A stretch of 64,000 nt of DNA from Bog-756 sp963701325 (GTDB taxonomy: Bacteria; Actinomycetota; Acidimicrobiia; Acidimicrobiales; RAAP-2): the NCBI GenBank assembly GCA_963701325.1, contig OY969604.1:2418001-2482000 (forward strand), written 5' to 3'. How positions within the stretch are numbered: the first letter of the stretch is position 1; each line of letters starts with the position of its first letter. Both the position numbers and the translations under genes were made by a program. This document shows positions 1 through 10,130 of the stretch, piece by piece. The notes below the pieces were generated by a model. The model was not told where the DNA came from. It ran no database searches and saw only the letters and a list, made by a program, of their open reading frames with translations.

Positions 1-6
1 GGATCG

Positions 7-2739
7 GTGGGTTACGACGTCTTCATCTCCTACGCGCAAGACGGGGACGCCCGAGGCGCTGAGGCAGTACGCAATGCTCTGATCAGGTTCGCAAAGCCAT
101 GGTGGCGCCGACGGTCGCTGAGCGTGTTCCTCGACCAGAGTGTCCTCGCTGCGAACCCAGGAATTTGGTCATCGATTTCGGCGGCGTTGGACGAGTCGGA
201 ATGGATGGTCTTGTTGGCCTCCCCCGAATCAGCGCGATCGGAGTGGGTGAATCGCGAGATATCGCATTGGCTCGAGCGTCGAGGAACCGAGCGGCTGATC
301 GTAGCTGTCACTGCCGGGCGCTGCCGTTGGGACGAGGCGTTGGGTGGGTTCGATGAGCACAGCGATGCCATACCCTCATCCCTTCGGGGAGTCCACCTCG
401 AGGAGCCGCGCTATGTCGATTTGAGCTCGACCCGCTCGGAACCGAAGCTCGACCTGCAGAACGCTCGTTTTCGGGAGCAAATTGCCGAGATCGCCGCTCC
501 GATCCATGGACAGACAAAGGACGATCTCGAGGGCGTGGATCTGCGAGAGCACCGACGGTTCAGGCGCTCGATGGTTGCCACCTTCACGGCCCTCTTGCTC
601 CTGTCGACCGTTTCGGTTGTTGCCGCGATTGCTGCCGTCCGGTTTGCACAACAGAGCTCTGCGCGTACTGCTGATGCTGAGTTCGCCCAACTCGTGGATG
701 AAGCCCGCAACCTGCGGACCTCGAACTTGACCCGAGCCATGCTGCTGGCCGTACAGGCAGTGCACATGAGGTCGAATTCACAGAGTAACGGAGCGCTCCT
801 GGCCACGTTGACTGAAGACAGTCGATTCAACGCACAGATTGTCGGGCACGACCCGGCCTCGGGGTTCACCAGCCTCTGCCTGATTCACAATAGGACGATG
901 GCCCTCGCTGGCATGGAGCGTGGGGGTGTTGCGGTCTTTGATCTGCGCCGAGGAATCCAAGTCGGTGATGTCCTTCATTTCGGACCGGTCCCTTCGAGTG
1001 CAACGTCTGTCGCCTGTAGCAGTGCGAGTCCGACGGACCTCGCCTTTGACAGAGCAGGGTACTGGGTGACTCTTGACGTACGAAGCGCTGTCTCGGTCCG
1101 CCAGCTTCATCACTACAGCGACTTGTATTCGATGGCAGTGAGCCCTGATGGAGGAACGTTGGCTGCGTCGGACGGAGAGGGTCATCTCGTTCTTGCGCCA
1201 GTCCTCGGGAGGTTTCTACCCCGGACCGTGAACGGCGGTGATCCCAGCAGCAGCGGCTTCGGCCTCGCGTTCAGTCCTGATGGGGGAATGCTCGCAGCCG
1301 TTAGCAGTAGGGCCTCCGAATTGTGGAATATCGCCACGTTTCACGAGGTCCTCCAAGTCGACGGACCGTCCCTCTCTGCCATCTCAGCCACACCTCGGAC
1401 GCCTTTGTTGCGTCAGACAGTCGACCAGGGGGAGATTGCCTTCAGTCCCGATGGCCGACTGCTGGCTGTTTCGGCAGATTCGCTGTTGCGCCTCGTCAGC
1501 GTGCCGAGCGGTCAGCAGCTGTGGTCGATCCCCACCGCTTGGTACGGGGGCTCGTCACTGGAATTTGACGGTGCCGGTCAACTGCTCGTCAACCTCGCGA
1601 GCGGGCAGGTGCAGCAGATCGACGTGGCGGATGGGGCGTCGATCGGAGCGCCGATCGCGCCGACCGGCGGTATCTCCGTTCACTTCGCTGTGGCCGGAAC
1701 GCGGCTCGTGGCATGTTCCGATTCGAGCCCGGTCCTGTCGGTCTACGACTTGGCCGGAAACGGACCCATTGTGAAGGCCGTTCCTGTTACCGAGCCGTTG
1801 CAGCTTGTTCAGTACGATCCCTCGGGACGCTCCCTCCTGCTGCTCCTGCCGGCTCAGTCCACGAATCTCTTCGATGTGACCCGAGCACTCGACGAAGAAA
1901 CACGCTCACTCGGGCCGACTCTGCCGGGCCTCATCCAACCCCGATTCATAGAGCCTGATTCAGTCGCAGGCCTTCAAGAGGATCTGACGGTTGGTGTCTT
2001 CAGCGCGACGAGCGCTCAGCTGGTGAAACCTCCAACGGTCGTGTCGTTCTTCCACTCGACGAACGCCCAGTTCGATCCGATCACCAACGAGATTGCACTT
2101 GCCAACACCGATGGCACGATCGATCTGTATGGAGACGGCAACGGATCCCGCACGTTGCGTTGGGCCAGGGTCCCGAGTGCCTATCCGATCTTGAGCAGCG
2201 ATGGCTTTGCCTCTGACGGAGCCATCGCGGTCTTTGACAGCAGCGCTCAACGAGTGTGGGTACTCAATGCGAGCGGCCACATCGTCCTGCGCAGGGATAC
2301 CGACGTCGCCATGGCGGCGCTGACCCCAGATGGTCGTGATCTCGCGGTCCTTCACGATCTCCAGGTCGATGTGTTCAGCATGGCCACCGACCGCCTGTTG
2401 GGAAGCGTGGCGGTGCCGCCAGGTTCGACAGACTTGGAGTTCAGCCAAGACGGGAAGCGGATGTTGGTCTTCGGTGCGGGACAGGGTCTTGTGGTAGACG
2501 TCACTGACTTTCAGCCCCTCGGCGATCCCTTTCCTTCGACCGGATATCTCGCTCTGCGACCGGATGGCAACGAACTGGCGACGGTGTCCGATGGTTCAGT
2601 GCTGCTGTGGGACCTCAAGCCCACAGATTGGGAATCCGCGGCCTGCCAGGCAGCCGGGCGCAACCTCACCGAGGGGGAGTGGCACCAATACCTACCGGAT
2701 GCCGGGCCATACCAACGCACGTGCCCACAGTGGTCTTGA
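7..2739 (+). CDS. TIR-domain protein with one transmembrane helix and a WD40-like beta-propeller
   Basis: The 910-residue protein opens with a TIR fold (YDVFISYA at residues 3-10). SEWVNREISHW (78-88) carries Glu84 where NAD-cleaving TIR domains have their catalytic Glu. A linker with the EHRRFRR signature precedes one transmembrane helix (about 189-213), so the TIR domain should face the cytosol. Residues about 270-890 form a WD40-like propeller with repeated SPDG/LAxS blades, probably outside the membrane or folded as a scaffold. TIR-TM-propeller proteins are known from actinobacteria and cyanobacteria and some prokaryotic TIR proteins act in NAD-depleting defence. No NACHT or STAND ATPase domain is present and the role here is unproven. 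The GTG start lies 6 bases from the window edge and the frame stays open upstream, so the true start could lie outside. Confidence 0.8.
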   Translation: MGYDVFISYAQDGDARGAEAVRNALIRFAKPWWRRRSLSVFLDQSVLAANPGIWSSISAALDESEWMVLLASPESARSEWVNREISHWLERRGTERLIVAVTAGRCRWDEALGGFDEHSDAIPSSLRGVHLEEPRYVDLSSTRSEPKLDLQNARFREQIAEIAAPIHGQTKDDLEGVDLREHRRFRRSMVATFTALLLLSTVSVVAAIAAVRFAQQSSARTADAEFAQLVDEARNLRTSNLTRAMLLAVQAVHMRSNSQSNGALLATLTEDSRFNAQIVGHDPASGFTSLCLIHNRTMALAGMERGGVAVFDLRRGIQVGDVLHFGPVPSSATSVACSSASPTDLAFDRAGYWVTLDVRSAVSVRQLHHYSDLYSMAVSPDGGTLAASDGEGHLVLAPVLGRFLPRTVNGGDPSSSGFGLAFSPDGGMLAAVSSRASELWNIATFHEVLQVDGPSLSAISATPRTPLLRQTVDQGEIAFSPDGRLLAVSADSLLRLVSVPSGQQLWSIPTAWYGGSSLEFDGAGQLLVNLASGQVQQIDVADGASIGAPIAPTGGISVHFAVAGTRLVACSDSSPVLSVYDLAGNGPIVKAVPVTEPLQLVQYDPSGRSLLLLLPAQSTNLFDVTRALDEETRSLGPTLPGLIQPRFIEPDSVAGLQEDLTVGVFSATSAQLVKPPTVVSFFHSTNAQFDPITNEIALANTDGTIDLYGDGNGSRTLRWARVPSAYPILSSDGFASDGAIAVFDSSAQRVWVLNASGHIVLRRDTDVAMAALTPDGRDLAVLHDLQVDVFSMATDRLLGSVAVPPGSTDLEFSQDGKRMLVFGAGQGLVVDVTDFQPLGDPFPSTGYLALRPDGNELATVSDGSVLLWDLKPTDWESAACQAAGRNLTEGEWHQYLPDAGPYQRTCPQWS

Positions 2740-2778
2740 GCCATCAGCACTCACCACCCATCCGAAAACGGGACTGGG

Positions 2779-5601
2779 GTGACCCGGGAGGATGAGGCTC
2801 AGGTAGTGAGGCTCAGGTACTGGAGTCGTGGACCTCAAGCCTGGGCTCAACTCCGACGATACCTAACCGTGGGCAGCTATCTCCCGCCCGGAGCAAGTGA
2901 TCAGGGCAAGCAGTCATTTGGATCGGAACTCCGGACACAGGTCCGCGATCCCCTGGTGTTGGCCGGGCTGCCCGTTGCCGCCGTGTTCTGTCTACTGCGG
3001 TATTTCGGATTGATCGCCCCGGTCCCGTATTGGTTCCTCGTCCTGGTCGTCTTCGTCGCTCAGGCGACGAGCGTCTGGTCTGCCGCCGCGTGGCTCAATC
3101 ACCCCGAAGGGTGGCGGCTCACGGCGTACATCGCCGCGAACCTTGGTGTCATCGGGCTGGTGACCTACAGCACGGGCTGGGGCCCCATCCTTTCCCTCGG
3201 GTTCATCTTTGGAGCGGCCTCAGCATTCGAGGTCCTCGGATCCAGGGTCACGAATACAGCCCTGTTCTGGACCGCCCTCTATATGGGCATCGGCCAGCTG
3301 GCGATCTGGAGAGGAATCGCACCGAGCCTCGTCAGCCAGCCCCGCGTCGACGGGCTTGCCGCCTTGTGCCTGGTCGGCGTGCTGCTCACCATCGTGTTGC
3401 TGGGTCGATCGACTGCGGCTCGCGAAGAGGTCGAATCGGATCTCCGGCACGCAGCCCGAAGATTCGAAGCACTGGTGCAACACGCGTCCGACATCATCAT
3501 CGTGGTCGATGAAGCAGGTCAACTCCAATACGTCAGTCCGGCGTTCGAGCGGGTCCTCGGAAAATCACGTGAGGACTTTGGGGCGCGCCCTGCCGTTGAA
3601 CTGATGCATCCCGACGATGTGATCAGCATGCGGTCTTCGCCGAGTGGTCTGGAAGCCGACATCGGCAAGAGGACCGAACTACGTCTACAGCGCGCGGACG
3701 GGACGTGGAAATGGTTCGAAGCGACAGTGACCGATCGCCGCGCAGATCCGGATGTGCGGGGGATGGTGTCGAATCTGCACGACATCACCGACCGAAAGGT
3801 GGCCGACGAGGCGCTGAGGGAGGCTCACCAGCGATTCCACTCTGCCTTCGAGCATGCTCCCATCGGCATGGTCATGGCCGACCTCGATGGCGTCATCATG
3901 CGTGCCAATCCCGCCCTGGGCCGCATTTTCGGGCGCCCAACAGACGACCTCTCAGGCCAGTCCTTCGAGTCGTTCGCTCATCCGGATGACCGATCGATCA
4001 GCCGGCCCGAGGTTGCTGGCCTTCTGTCGGGTAAGTCCGACAGCTACCGTGTCGAAAAGCGCTACCGCCATGCTGATGGTCATGACGTCTGGGCGTCGGT
4101 AAACGTCTCGTGCGTCCGGGACCACCAAGGAAGCCCGAGCTACTTCATCTGTCAGGTCGAGGACGTCACCGAGAGTAGGGCGCTGCGAGAGCGACTCGCC
4201 CAAGCGGCGATCCATGATCCGCTCACCTCTCTTCCGAACCGCGACCTGTTCATGGATCGCCTCGAGACTGCGCTTCGGCTCGCGTCCAGAGAGCGACGCC
4301 GGGTGGTCGTGATGTTCCTCGACGTCGATCGCTTCAAACTCATCAATGACAGTCTGGGACACGACATAGGCGACCAGATCCTGTGCGCCGTCGCGGACCG
4401 ACTTGGTGGAGTCATGCGAGCAAGCGACACGTTGGCGCGCTTCGGCGGCGACGAGTTCACCGTGCTGTGCAGCGAGAACCACGACGACAAGGATGCGCTC
4501 CGGGTCGCTGAGCGATTGGTCAAAGCCATGGCAGATCCGATCGTCCTGCCCAGTGGAGAGATCTTCGTCTCCCTCAGCGTCGGCGTGGCACTGTCGAACG
4601 GCGACGGCACTTCGGGTGCAGTGCTGTTGCGCAACGCCGACGTGGCCATGTATCAGGCAAAGCAGCGTGGGCCGGCGCGCATCGAGATCTACCGTGAGGC
4701 AAGTGAATCACATGCGGTCAGTCGTCTCCGCACGTCGAATGAACTGCATCGTGCCCTGGAGCGAGACGAGCTGGTGCTCCACTATCAGCCCATTGTCGAC
4801 CTGGAGGGGGAGACCCTGGTCGGCATGGAGGCGCTGGTGAGATGGCAGCATCCGACCAGAGGACTGCTTTCCCCCTTGGAGTTCATCCCGTTGGCCGAGG
4901 ACAGCGGCCTCATCGTCCCGGTCGGGGCATGGGTGCTCAACGAGGCATGCCGGCAAATAGCCGAATGGACCGAGCGCTGCGCTGATCGTGAGCACGATAC
5001 GACCCGGCTCAACATTGCCGTCAATGTCTCCGCGTTGCAGTTGAGCGAGCCCGGTTTCCCGAGTCTTGTGGCGGAATCCCTCGAGAGTTCGGGCGTCCTC
5101 GCAGACCGCTTGTGGTTGGAACTCACGGAGAGCGCCTTGATGCGGGACCCGGACGAAGCTGTGTCCGTCCTGGAGGCTCTTCGTGGTCTCGGCCTTCATC
5201 TGGAGATCGACGACTTCGGAACGGGCTACTCCTCGCTCAGCCGCCTGCAACGCTTTCCCGTCGAGACGCTGAAGATCGATCGGAGCTTTGTCGATCAGGT
5301 CGACCAGAGCTCCGAGAGTGTGGCGATCGTCAGAGCCATCATCGGCCTCGGAAATGCACTTGGTCTCTCTGTCATCGCTGAAGGGGTTGAGCGAACCGCA
5401 GTGGCCGCCAAGCTGCGGTCCCTCGGATGCCATCTGGCCCAGGGGTACCTGTATGGCAGACCTCTTCCAGCAGATGAATTGGGTCACGTTCCCGCCAAGG
5501 ACGTCAGCTCATGGGAGCCGAGGCTGCAATCGCCACCCACGAGCTCGGACAGTCAGCACGCCCGGTCCAGTTCGGTGATGGTGGTCGTCGGTACCAGTTG
5601 A
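2779..5601 (+). CDS. Membrane PAS-PAS-GGDEF-EAL cyclic-di-GMP enzyme
   Basis: Bifunctional c-di-GMP synthesis/hydrolysis protein of 940 residues. About six hydrophobic helices fill residues 55-212, followed by two PAS domains (about 228-335 and 350-470), GGDEF (about 473-637) and EAL (about 654-895). The cyclase motif is intact (FGGDEF near 555) and has an RxxD inhibitory site exactly five residues before it (RASD). The EAL side is also intact: EALVRW near 684, DDFGTGYSS and KIDRSFV. Both activities may therefore be present, with the PAS domains sensing a signal. It starts with GTG 39 bases after the TIR gene, in the same direction, so cotranscription is possible. TIR function and c-di-GMP are not otherwise linked here. 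Confidence 0.92.
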   Translation: MTREDEAQVVRLRYWSRGPQAWAQLRRYLTVGSYLPPGASDQGKQSFGSELRTQVRDPLVLAGLPVAAVFCLLRYFGLIAPVPYWFLVLVVFVAQATSVWSAAAWLNHPEGWRLTAYIAANLGVIGLVTYSTGWGPILSLGFIFGAASAFEVLGSRVTNTALFWTALYMGIGQLAIWRGIAPSLVSQPRVDGLAALCLVGVLLTIVLLGRSTAAREEVESDLRHAARRFEALVQHASDIIIVVDEAGQLQYVSPAFERVLGKSREDFGARPAVELMHPDDVISMRSSPSGLEADIGKRTELRLQRADGTWKWFEATVTDRRADPDVRGMVSNLHDITDRKVADEALREAHQRFHSAFEHAPIGMVMADLDGVIMRANPALGRIFGRPTDDLSGQSFESFAHPDDRSISRPEVAGLLSGKSDSYRVEKRYRHADGHDVWASVNVSCVRDHQGSPSYFICQVEDVTESRALRERLAQAAIHDPLTSLPNRDLFMDRLETALRLASRERRRVVVMFLDVDRFKLINDSLGHDIGDQILCAVADRLGGVMRASDTLARFGGDEFTVLCSENHDDKDALRVAERLVKAMADPIVLPSGEIFVSLSVGVALSNGDGTSGAVLLRNADVAMYQAKQRGPARIEIYREASESHAVSRLRTSNELHRALERDELVLHYQPIVDLEGETLVGMEALVRWQHPTRGLLSPLEFIPLAEDSGLIVPVGAWVLNEACRQIAEWTERCADREHDTTRLNIAVNVSALQLSEPGFPSLVAESLESSGVLADRLWLELTESALMRDPDEAVSVLEALRGLGLHLEIDDFGTGYSSLSRLQRFPVETLKIDRSFVDQVDQSSESVAIVRAIIGLGNALGLSVIAEGVERTAVAAKLRSLGCHLAQGYLYGRPLPADELGHVPAKDVSSWEPRLQSPPTSSDSQHARSSSVMVVVGTS

Positions 5602-5611
5602 GGCGGTGGGC

Positions 5612-6970
5612 TCAGCCAGGCTCCGCACCCTTCGCCAGGTTGAGGAGATCGCGCACGTGCACACCCCGGGACTGACGTCTCAGGGCGATCTCGATGTTGC
5701 CGTCCGGGACCAGCATGCGCAGGCCCCCCGGATGCGCGAGGAAGGTCATGGGTGTCTCGAGCTCGAGGGCTTCGCCGTCGACGCCGGCGTAGGCCTTGCC
5801 GGAGCGTGACCTGATCTCGAACCTCTCGCAGGTGAACTCGGATGCATGTGCGCTGCGGGGCCCCTGGCCGGCGAGCGCCAGGGTGACGACCTCGGCGGCC
5901 TGTGCTCCCGTCGTCGCCCCCACCGCGAACACACCGAGCTGCCCCGTGTCGAGCCGGAGTCGTTGGGACGTACTGGGCGACGCTGCGAGCACGTAGGGGT
6001 TGTTCGACACCATGACGAGGAAGGAGCCGTCCACCTCGGTGCCGTCGGGCATGACGAACTGCAGATCGAACGGTTCTTGCGTCTCGCCCAGCAGCTCGGG
6101 GATGAGCGCCTTCGTTGTCGCGACCTTGGCGTCTCGGTAGCCTTCCTGCTGGACGATCGTGGCGTAGATGCCCAACGAGACGTTGTTGACGAAGAACCGG
6201 CCGTTGACCGTCGCATAGTCGACCCGGCGCTCGATGCCATCACGGAAGGCGTAGATGCTCTGGCGCGGGTCCCGCCGGTTGAGGCCGAGATCGAGGGCGA
6301 AGTGGTTCCTCGTCCCAGCGGCTACGCACACGAAGGGGAGATCGTGCTCCACGGCGATGGAGGCCACCAGCGCCTGTGAGCCGTCCCCACCCGCCATCCC
6401 CAGGCAGTCTGCGCCCCGGGAGATCGAGTCGCGGGCCAGGTTCTCGAGGTCGAGCCCGTGGTCGAGCATCACGGTCTCGACACCGAGGGAGGTTGCCAAC
6501 TCCACCAACCCGAAGCTCTCGACCTTGCCGCCACCCGACCACGGGTTGCACAACAGGACCGGATGTGAGGGTCGGGTCACCCGGCGAACCCGGCCTGCGG
6601 CCGATCTCTGCAGGCCCGCGGCCAACGCCGCCCGTGCCGCCAGAACGGCGGTCACGAGGAGCACGACGCAGATGAGGGCTCGGACGAAGGATTCCCAGTC
6701 CTCGTTCCCGGCGCCCAGCAACGCGGCGATCAGAAGGGCCGCACCCACGGCCATCCCGATCAGTCCATAGCCGCGGCGCGGAGCGCGCTTCGTGATCGCC
6801 CACCAGCCGCCCGCAATAGCGAGCGCGAAGCCTGCCGCTCCGAGCACCACGTAGACGCCGTTGCGAACCAGGAAGCCGATCAGGGCAGCAGCGAGCAGCA
6901 ACATCATGGCGAGCGAGACGACGGCAAGGGCCCGGGGTCGAGCAGAGGAGAGGCGATCGGATTCAGACAC
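5612..6970 (-). CDS. Diacylglycerol kinase-like lipid kinase with N-terminal membrane domain
   Basis: Family known for phosphorylating diacylglycerol, sphingosine or related lipids at the membrane. The chosen GTG start gives 452 residues; the frame is open to 7153 but that N-terminal part is not hydrophobic or conserved-looking. Four hydrophobic helices (about 13-118) are followed by a DAGK catalytic domain: CNPWSGGGK in the phosphate loop, GGDGS near 193 (the family GGDGT motif), AAGTRNHFALDLG, and a C-terminal GVDGE segment. The stop is 10 bases from the stop of the convergent GGDEF-EAL gene. The substrate cannot be assigned. The start is uncertain because no strong ribosome site is seen. 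Confidence 0.85.
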   Translation of the reverse strand: MSESDRLSSARPRALAVVSLAMMLLLAAALIGFLVRNGVYVVLGAAGFALAIAGGWWAITKRAPRRGYGLIGMAVGAALLIAALLGAGNEDWESFVRALICVVLLVTAVLAARAALAAGLQRSAAGRVRRVTRPSHPVLLCNPWSGGGKVESFGLVELATSLGVETVMLDHGLDLENLARDSISRGADCLGMAGGDGSQALVASIAVEHDLPFVCVAAGTRNHFALDLGLNRRDPRQSIYAFRDGIERRVDYATVNGRFFVNNVSLGIYATIVQQEGYRDAKVATTKALIPELLGETQEPFDLQFVMPDGTEVDGSFLVMVSNNPYVLAASPSTSQRLRLDTGQLGVFAVGATTGAQAAEVVTLALAGQGPRSAHASEFTCERFEIRSRSGKAYAGVDGEALELETPMTFLAHPGGLRMLVPDGNIEIALRRQSRGVHVRDLLNLAKGAEPG

Positions 6971-7168
6971 GTGGTGCCGCCGACCGCCGGTCCTTCCGCA
7001 CACCATGGGATCCTGCGAGGTTCGCATTACCGAGACGGCGGAGCTCTCCGTGCTGTTCGGGTGTGGACATCGCGATGCACCATTTTCCTGGTCTTGTGCG
7101 TGGCCGCATTGTAGGTTCGGATCGCACGGCGAGACACATGTCGATGGTCTCAACTGGATGGGAGCACG

Positions 7169-8851
7169 GTGGGCGAAGGGCCAGCGGGGATAGCCAGGTG
7201 GATACCGGGCGTCGGGGCCGCTCGGACCTACGAGAGGCGGTGGCTGCGGTCCGACCTCGTCGCTGGCGTGGTTCTTGCGGCCATCCTCGTGCCACAGGGA
7301 TTGGCATATGCCGAACTGGCCGGGCTTCCCCCCGTAACCGGCCTGTATACGTCCATCGGGTGCCTTGTCGGCTATGCGGTCTTCGGGCCGTCTCGGATCC
7401 TTGTGCTGGGCCCTGATTCGTCGATCTCACCCATGATCTTCGCCGCCCTCATGCCCCTCCTGGCCGGCGGCGATGCCCATCGAGCCATCGCGCTGGCCGG
7501 AATGCTCGCTGTGATCGTTGCCGTCATTGAAATCGGACTGGGTATCGGACGGCTCGGCTTCGTCGCCGATCTCCTCTCGAGCGAAGTGCAGATTGGCTAC
7601 ATGAACGGTCTCGCCCTCATCATCATCGTGGGCCAGCTGCCCAAGCTCTTCGGGTTCTCGACCGACGCGGAGGGCTTCGGTTCTGAGCTCAAGGCGTTCG
7701 TGCTCGGGCTCGACGGCACCGTCGGAGCGGCGCTCCTGATCGGCCTGGGGGTGTTGGCAATCCTCGTCGTGCTCCCTCGATTCACCAAGGTCGTTCCTGC
7801 GGTCCTCGTTGCTATCGTGGTCGCCACCGCCTTCTCGGCCATCTTCGACCTCCATGCCCATGGAGTATCGACGGTAGGGACACTCCCCAAGGGGATCCCC
7901 ACGCCCTCCCTTCCCTGGACGAGGTTCGCCGACGTCGGCCCTCTCATGGTGGCGGCCATGGGCATCACTCTTGTATCGCTGGCCGATACGATCGCGACCT
8001 CCTCGAGCTTCGGAGCCCGTCGAGGTCAGGAAGTGGATTCCAACCAGGAGATGATCGGTATCGGAGCAGCGAACCTTGCTGCCGGCCTCCTCCAGGGCTT
8101 CGCCGTGTCGACAAGTGGGTCGCGCACAGCGGTCGTCGAGCAGGCGGGCGCACAGTCACAGCTCGCATCCCTTGTTGGGGCAGGCATTGTCACCGCGCTG
8201 TTGTTGTTCTTCAATTCTCTACTGGCCGATCTTCCCCAGTCAGCTCTGGCGGCTGTGTTGATCGCCGCGGCACTCTCCTTGCTCGACCTCGACGTACTGG
8301 TGCGGTACTACCGGGTGCGGAAGAGCGCGCTGGCCCTCTCGATCGCGGCAAGCCTGGGCGTGATCGTGCTCGGCGTCCTTCAGGGGATCGTCATCGCCGT
8401 CGTGCTGGCGGTGTTGCTGTTCTTTCGCCGCAGCTGGCAACCCCATGGTGCGGTCCTGGGCCAGGTGGAGGATTTGGAAGGATGGCACAACATCAGGCGG
8501 CATCCCGGCGCGCAGGAGACCCCGGGGGTCGTGGTGTACCGCTGGGAGGCACCGCTGTTCTTCGCAAACTGTTCAGCATTCCGCACCCAGATCAGGCACG
8601 TGGTCGTTGAACGCCACCCGTCGTGGGTTGTCGTCCAGTGCGAGGCGATGACCGACATCGACGTTTCGGCAGCCCGGATGCTCGAGCAACTGGACCGTGA
8701 GCTCAACGCCTCGGGCATCCATATGGCGTTCGTCGAGATGCGGACCCGACTGCAGGACTTGGTTCGTCGCTACGGGCTCTTCGAGACGCTCGATCGTGAC
8801 CGCTTCTATCCAACGCTGGATGCAGCGTTGAATGCCATCGGAGAGGAGTGA
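7169..8851 (+). CDS. SulP-family anion transporter with STAS domain
   Basis: Inner-membrane anion carrier of the SulP/SLC26 family, 560 residues, usual length. About 10-12 hydrophobic segments fill residues 25-420; the signature VPQGLAYAELAGLPPVTGLY is at about 41-60. A cytoplasmic STAS domain follows (about 435-550). The anion (sulfate, bicarbonate or other) is not predictable. GTG start chosen because the protein begins directly with the conserved N-terminal region; GGGAG lies just upstream. It diverges from the lipid kinase gene, leaving about 200 bases for two promoters. Confidence 0.93.
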   Translation: MGEGPAGIARWIPGVGAARTYERRWLRSDLVAGVVLAAILVPQGLAYAELAGLPPVTGLYTSIGCLVGYAVFGPSRILVLGPDSSISPMIFAALMPLLAGGDAHRAIALAGMLAVIVAVIEIGLGIGRLGFVADLLSSEVQIGYMNGLALIIIVGQLPKLFGFSTDAEGFGSELKAFVLGLDGTVGAALLIGLGVLAILVVLPRFTKVVPAVLVAIVVATAFSAIFDLHAHGVSTVGTLPKGIPTPSLPWTRFADVGPLMVAAMGITLVSLADTIATSSSFGARRGQEVDSNQEMIGIGAANLAAGLLQGFAVSTSGSRTAVVEQAGAQSQLASLVGAGIVTALLLFFNSLLADLPQSALAAVLIAAALSLLDLDVLVRYYRVRKSALALSIAASLGVIVLGVLQGIVIAVVLAVLLFFRRSWQPHGAVLGQVEDLEGWHNIRRHPGAQETPGVVVYRWEAPLFFANCSAFRTQIRHVVVERHPSWVVVQCEAMTDIDVSAARMLEQLDRELNASGIHMAFVEMRTRLQDLVRRYGLFETLDRDRFYPTLDAALNAIGEE

Positions 8852-9015
8852 CGGGCTGGGTCCGAGTCACCGCTCGGTAGTCCCTGACTTCCCGAGTTGC
8901 CCTGGGCAATCACCGTTCTTCCGGCATCTGTCGCCTGGTAGGGAGCCCTCATGGGTAGGGCGGCCTTCGGTGTACCTTTGAGGTCAGACAGTGCCCCGGC
9001 AGAGGAGGTAGTCCG

Positions 9016-9972
9016 ATGCCCACTCCGAAGACGTGTTGTCATCGCGTCGGGATCGGCATGGTCGCAGTCCTGGCTGTCGGTATTGCCCTGGCTGCATGCA
9101 GCGGGTCAGGATCAGGGCTTCCCCCGGTGAGTCATCCGAGTACCTCTCTCACCACCCCGGGAGGTGGCGGCCTACCCACAACGACTGCCGGCGTCCCTGC
9201 GGGCACGGCGCCGACCTCGCTACCGTCGACGAGTACCGAGCGACCAGCGATAGCGACGACGACACTCACCACTGCGACGACGGTGCCGCCGACGACGACA
9301 CGGCCGGTGACCACCACCACTCAGGAGCCGTCGACGACTGCGACCACGGTCCAGCAGACGACTACCACCGAGCCTCCGAGCAGGTCTACCGAAGCATCGA
9401 CCAGTACCTCGGCATCCTCGTCGTCCACAACGGAACCGGTGAGCACCACAACGCAACCTCTGACAACGACGGCGTCAGCCTCTTCGACGCCGTGGGGTTG
9501 GATCATCGGTGGCGTCGTCCTGGCAGGCCTGCTGCTGGCACTCGTGTTGCTTCTTCTGGCGAGATCGAGGCGAGCAGCACGAGCCGCTTGGTCCCAAGCC
9601 GCTCGTCCAGTGCTGCAACAGGCGACTTCTGCCAGGGAGTTACTCGGGGACCCTGAATCCCGGACGACACCCGAGGGCCGGGAATCGGTCGATGGTCATG
9701 TCGAACGTGCCGCGCAAGCACTCGACCAGTTGGTGACGACGGCTCCTGACGATGCCTCGCGTCTGGCCGCCACCACGACCGCCACTTCGCTACGGGCTCT
9801 CATGTTCTCCCTCGAGGCCGAACGGCTGCTGCGCTCGGGCGCACAAGCGCCCACGGCTGATCAGTTGGTACAGGCCGACGACACCCACCGATCTCGTTCC
9901 CGGGAGCTCGACGCGGCATTGGACCGCTTGGCCGCCCAGGTCGGCCCGGAGGTACGACGCCCTGTCGAGTGA
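9016..9972 (+). CDS. Hypothetical lipoprotein with Thr/Ser/Pro linker and a transmembrane helix
   Basis: No family recognised. Residues 1-28 are a lipoprotein signal (hydrophobic GIGMVAVLAVGIALAAC with lipobox LAAC). A long low-complexity Thr/Ser/Pro stretch (about 35-155) looks like an extracytoplasmic stalk. A transmembrane helix (about 160-182) is followed by RSRRAARAAW and a helical, presumably cytoplasmic, C-terminal domain of about 130 residues rich in Ala/Leu/Arg. A lipidated N-terminus plus a helix would anchor it twice. AGGAGG eight bases before the ATG supports the start. The ACGACG-rich coding of the linker makes many false reading frames on both strands. Confidence 0.75.
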   Translation: MPTPKTCCHRVGIGMVAVLAVGIALAACSGSGSGLPPVSHPSTSLTTPGGGGLPTTTAGVPAGTAPTSLPSTSTERPAIATTTLTTATTVPPTTTRPVTTTTQEPSTTATTVQQTTTTEPPSRSTEASTSTSASSSSTTEPVSTTTQPLTTTASASSTPWGWIIGGVVLAGLLLALVLLLLARSRRAARAAWSQAARPVLQQATSARELLGDPESRTTPEGRESVDGHVERAAQALDQLVTTAPDDASRLAATTTATSLRALMFSLEAERLLRSGAQAPTADQLVQADDTHRSRSRELDAALDRLAAQVGPEVRRPVE

Positions 9973-10130
9973 TGGCACCCGGCCTCGATACCGGAGAAGG
10001 CTTTACCAGCTTCGGACGGGATGCGACGCCTCCGCCGGGTCTTGTCGACGCGACGTCGGTCTGGAGTTCCTCATCGCTGGTCTCGCGTAGGCGTCCGGCA
10101 AAGCTCCTCGCAAGCGACGGGAAAGGGAAC

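Noticed and set aside
4708..5487. 259-codon minus-strand frame over the EAL domain
   Set aside because: Antisense shadow of an intact GGDEF-EAL gene.
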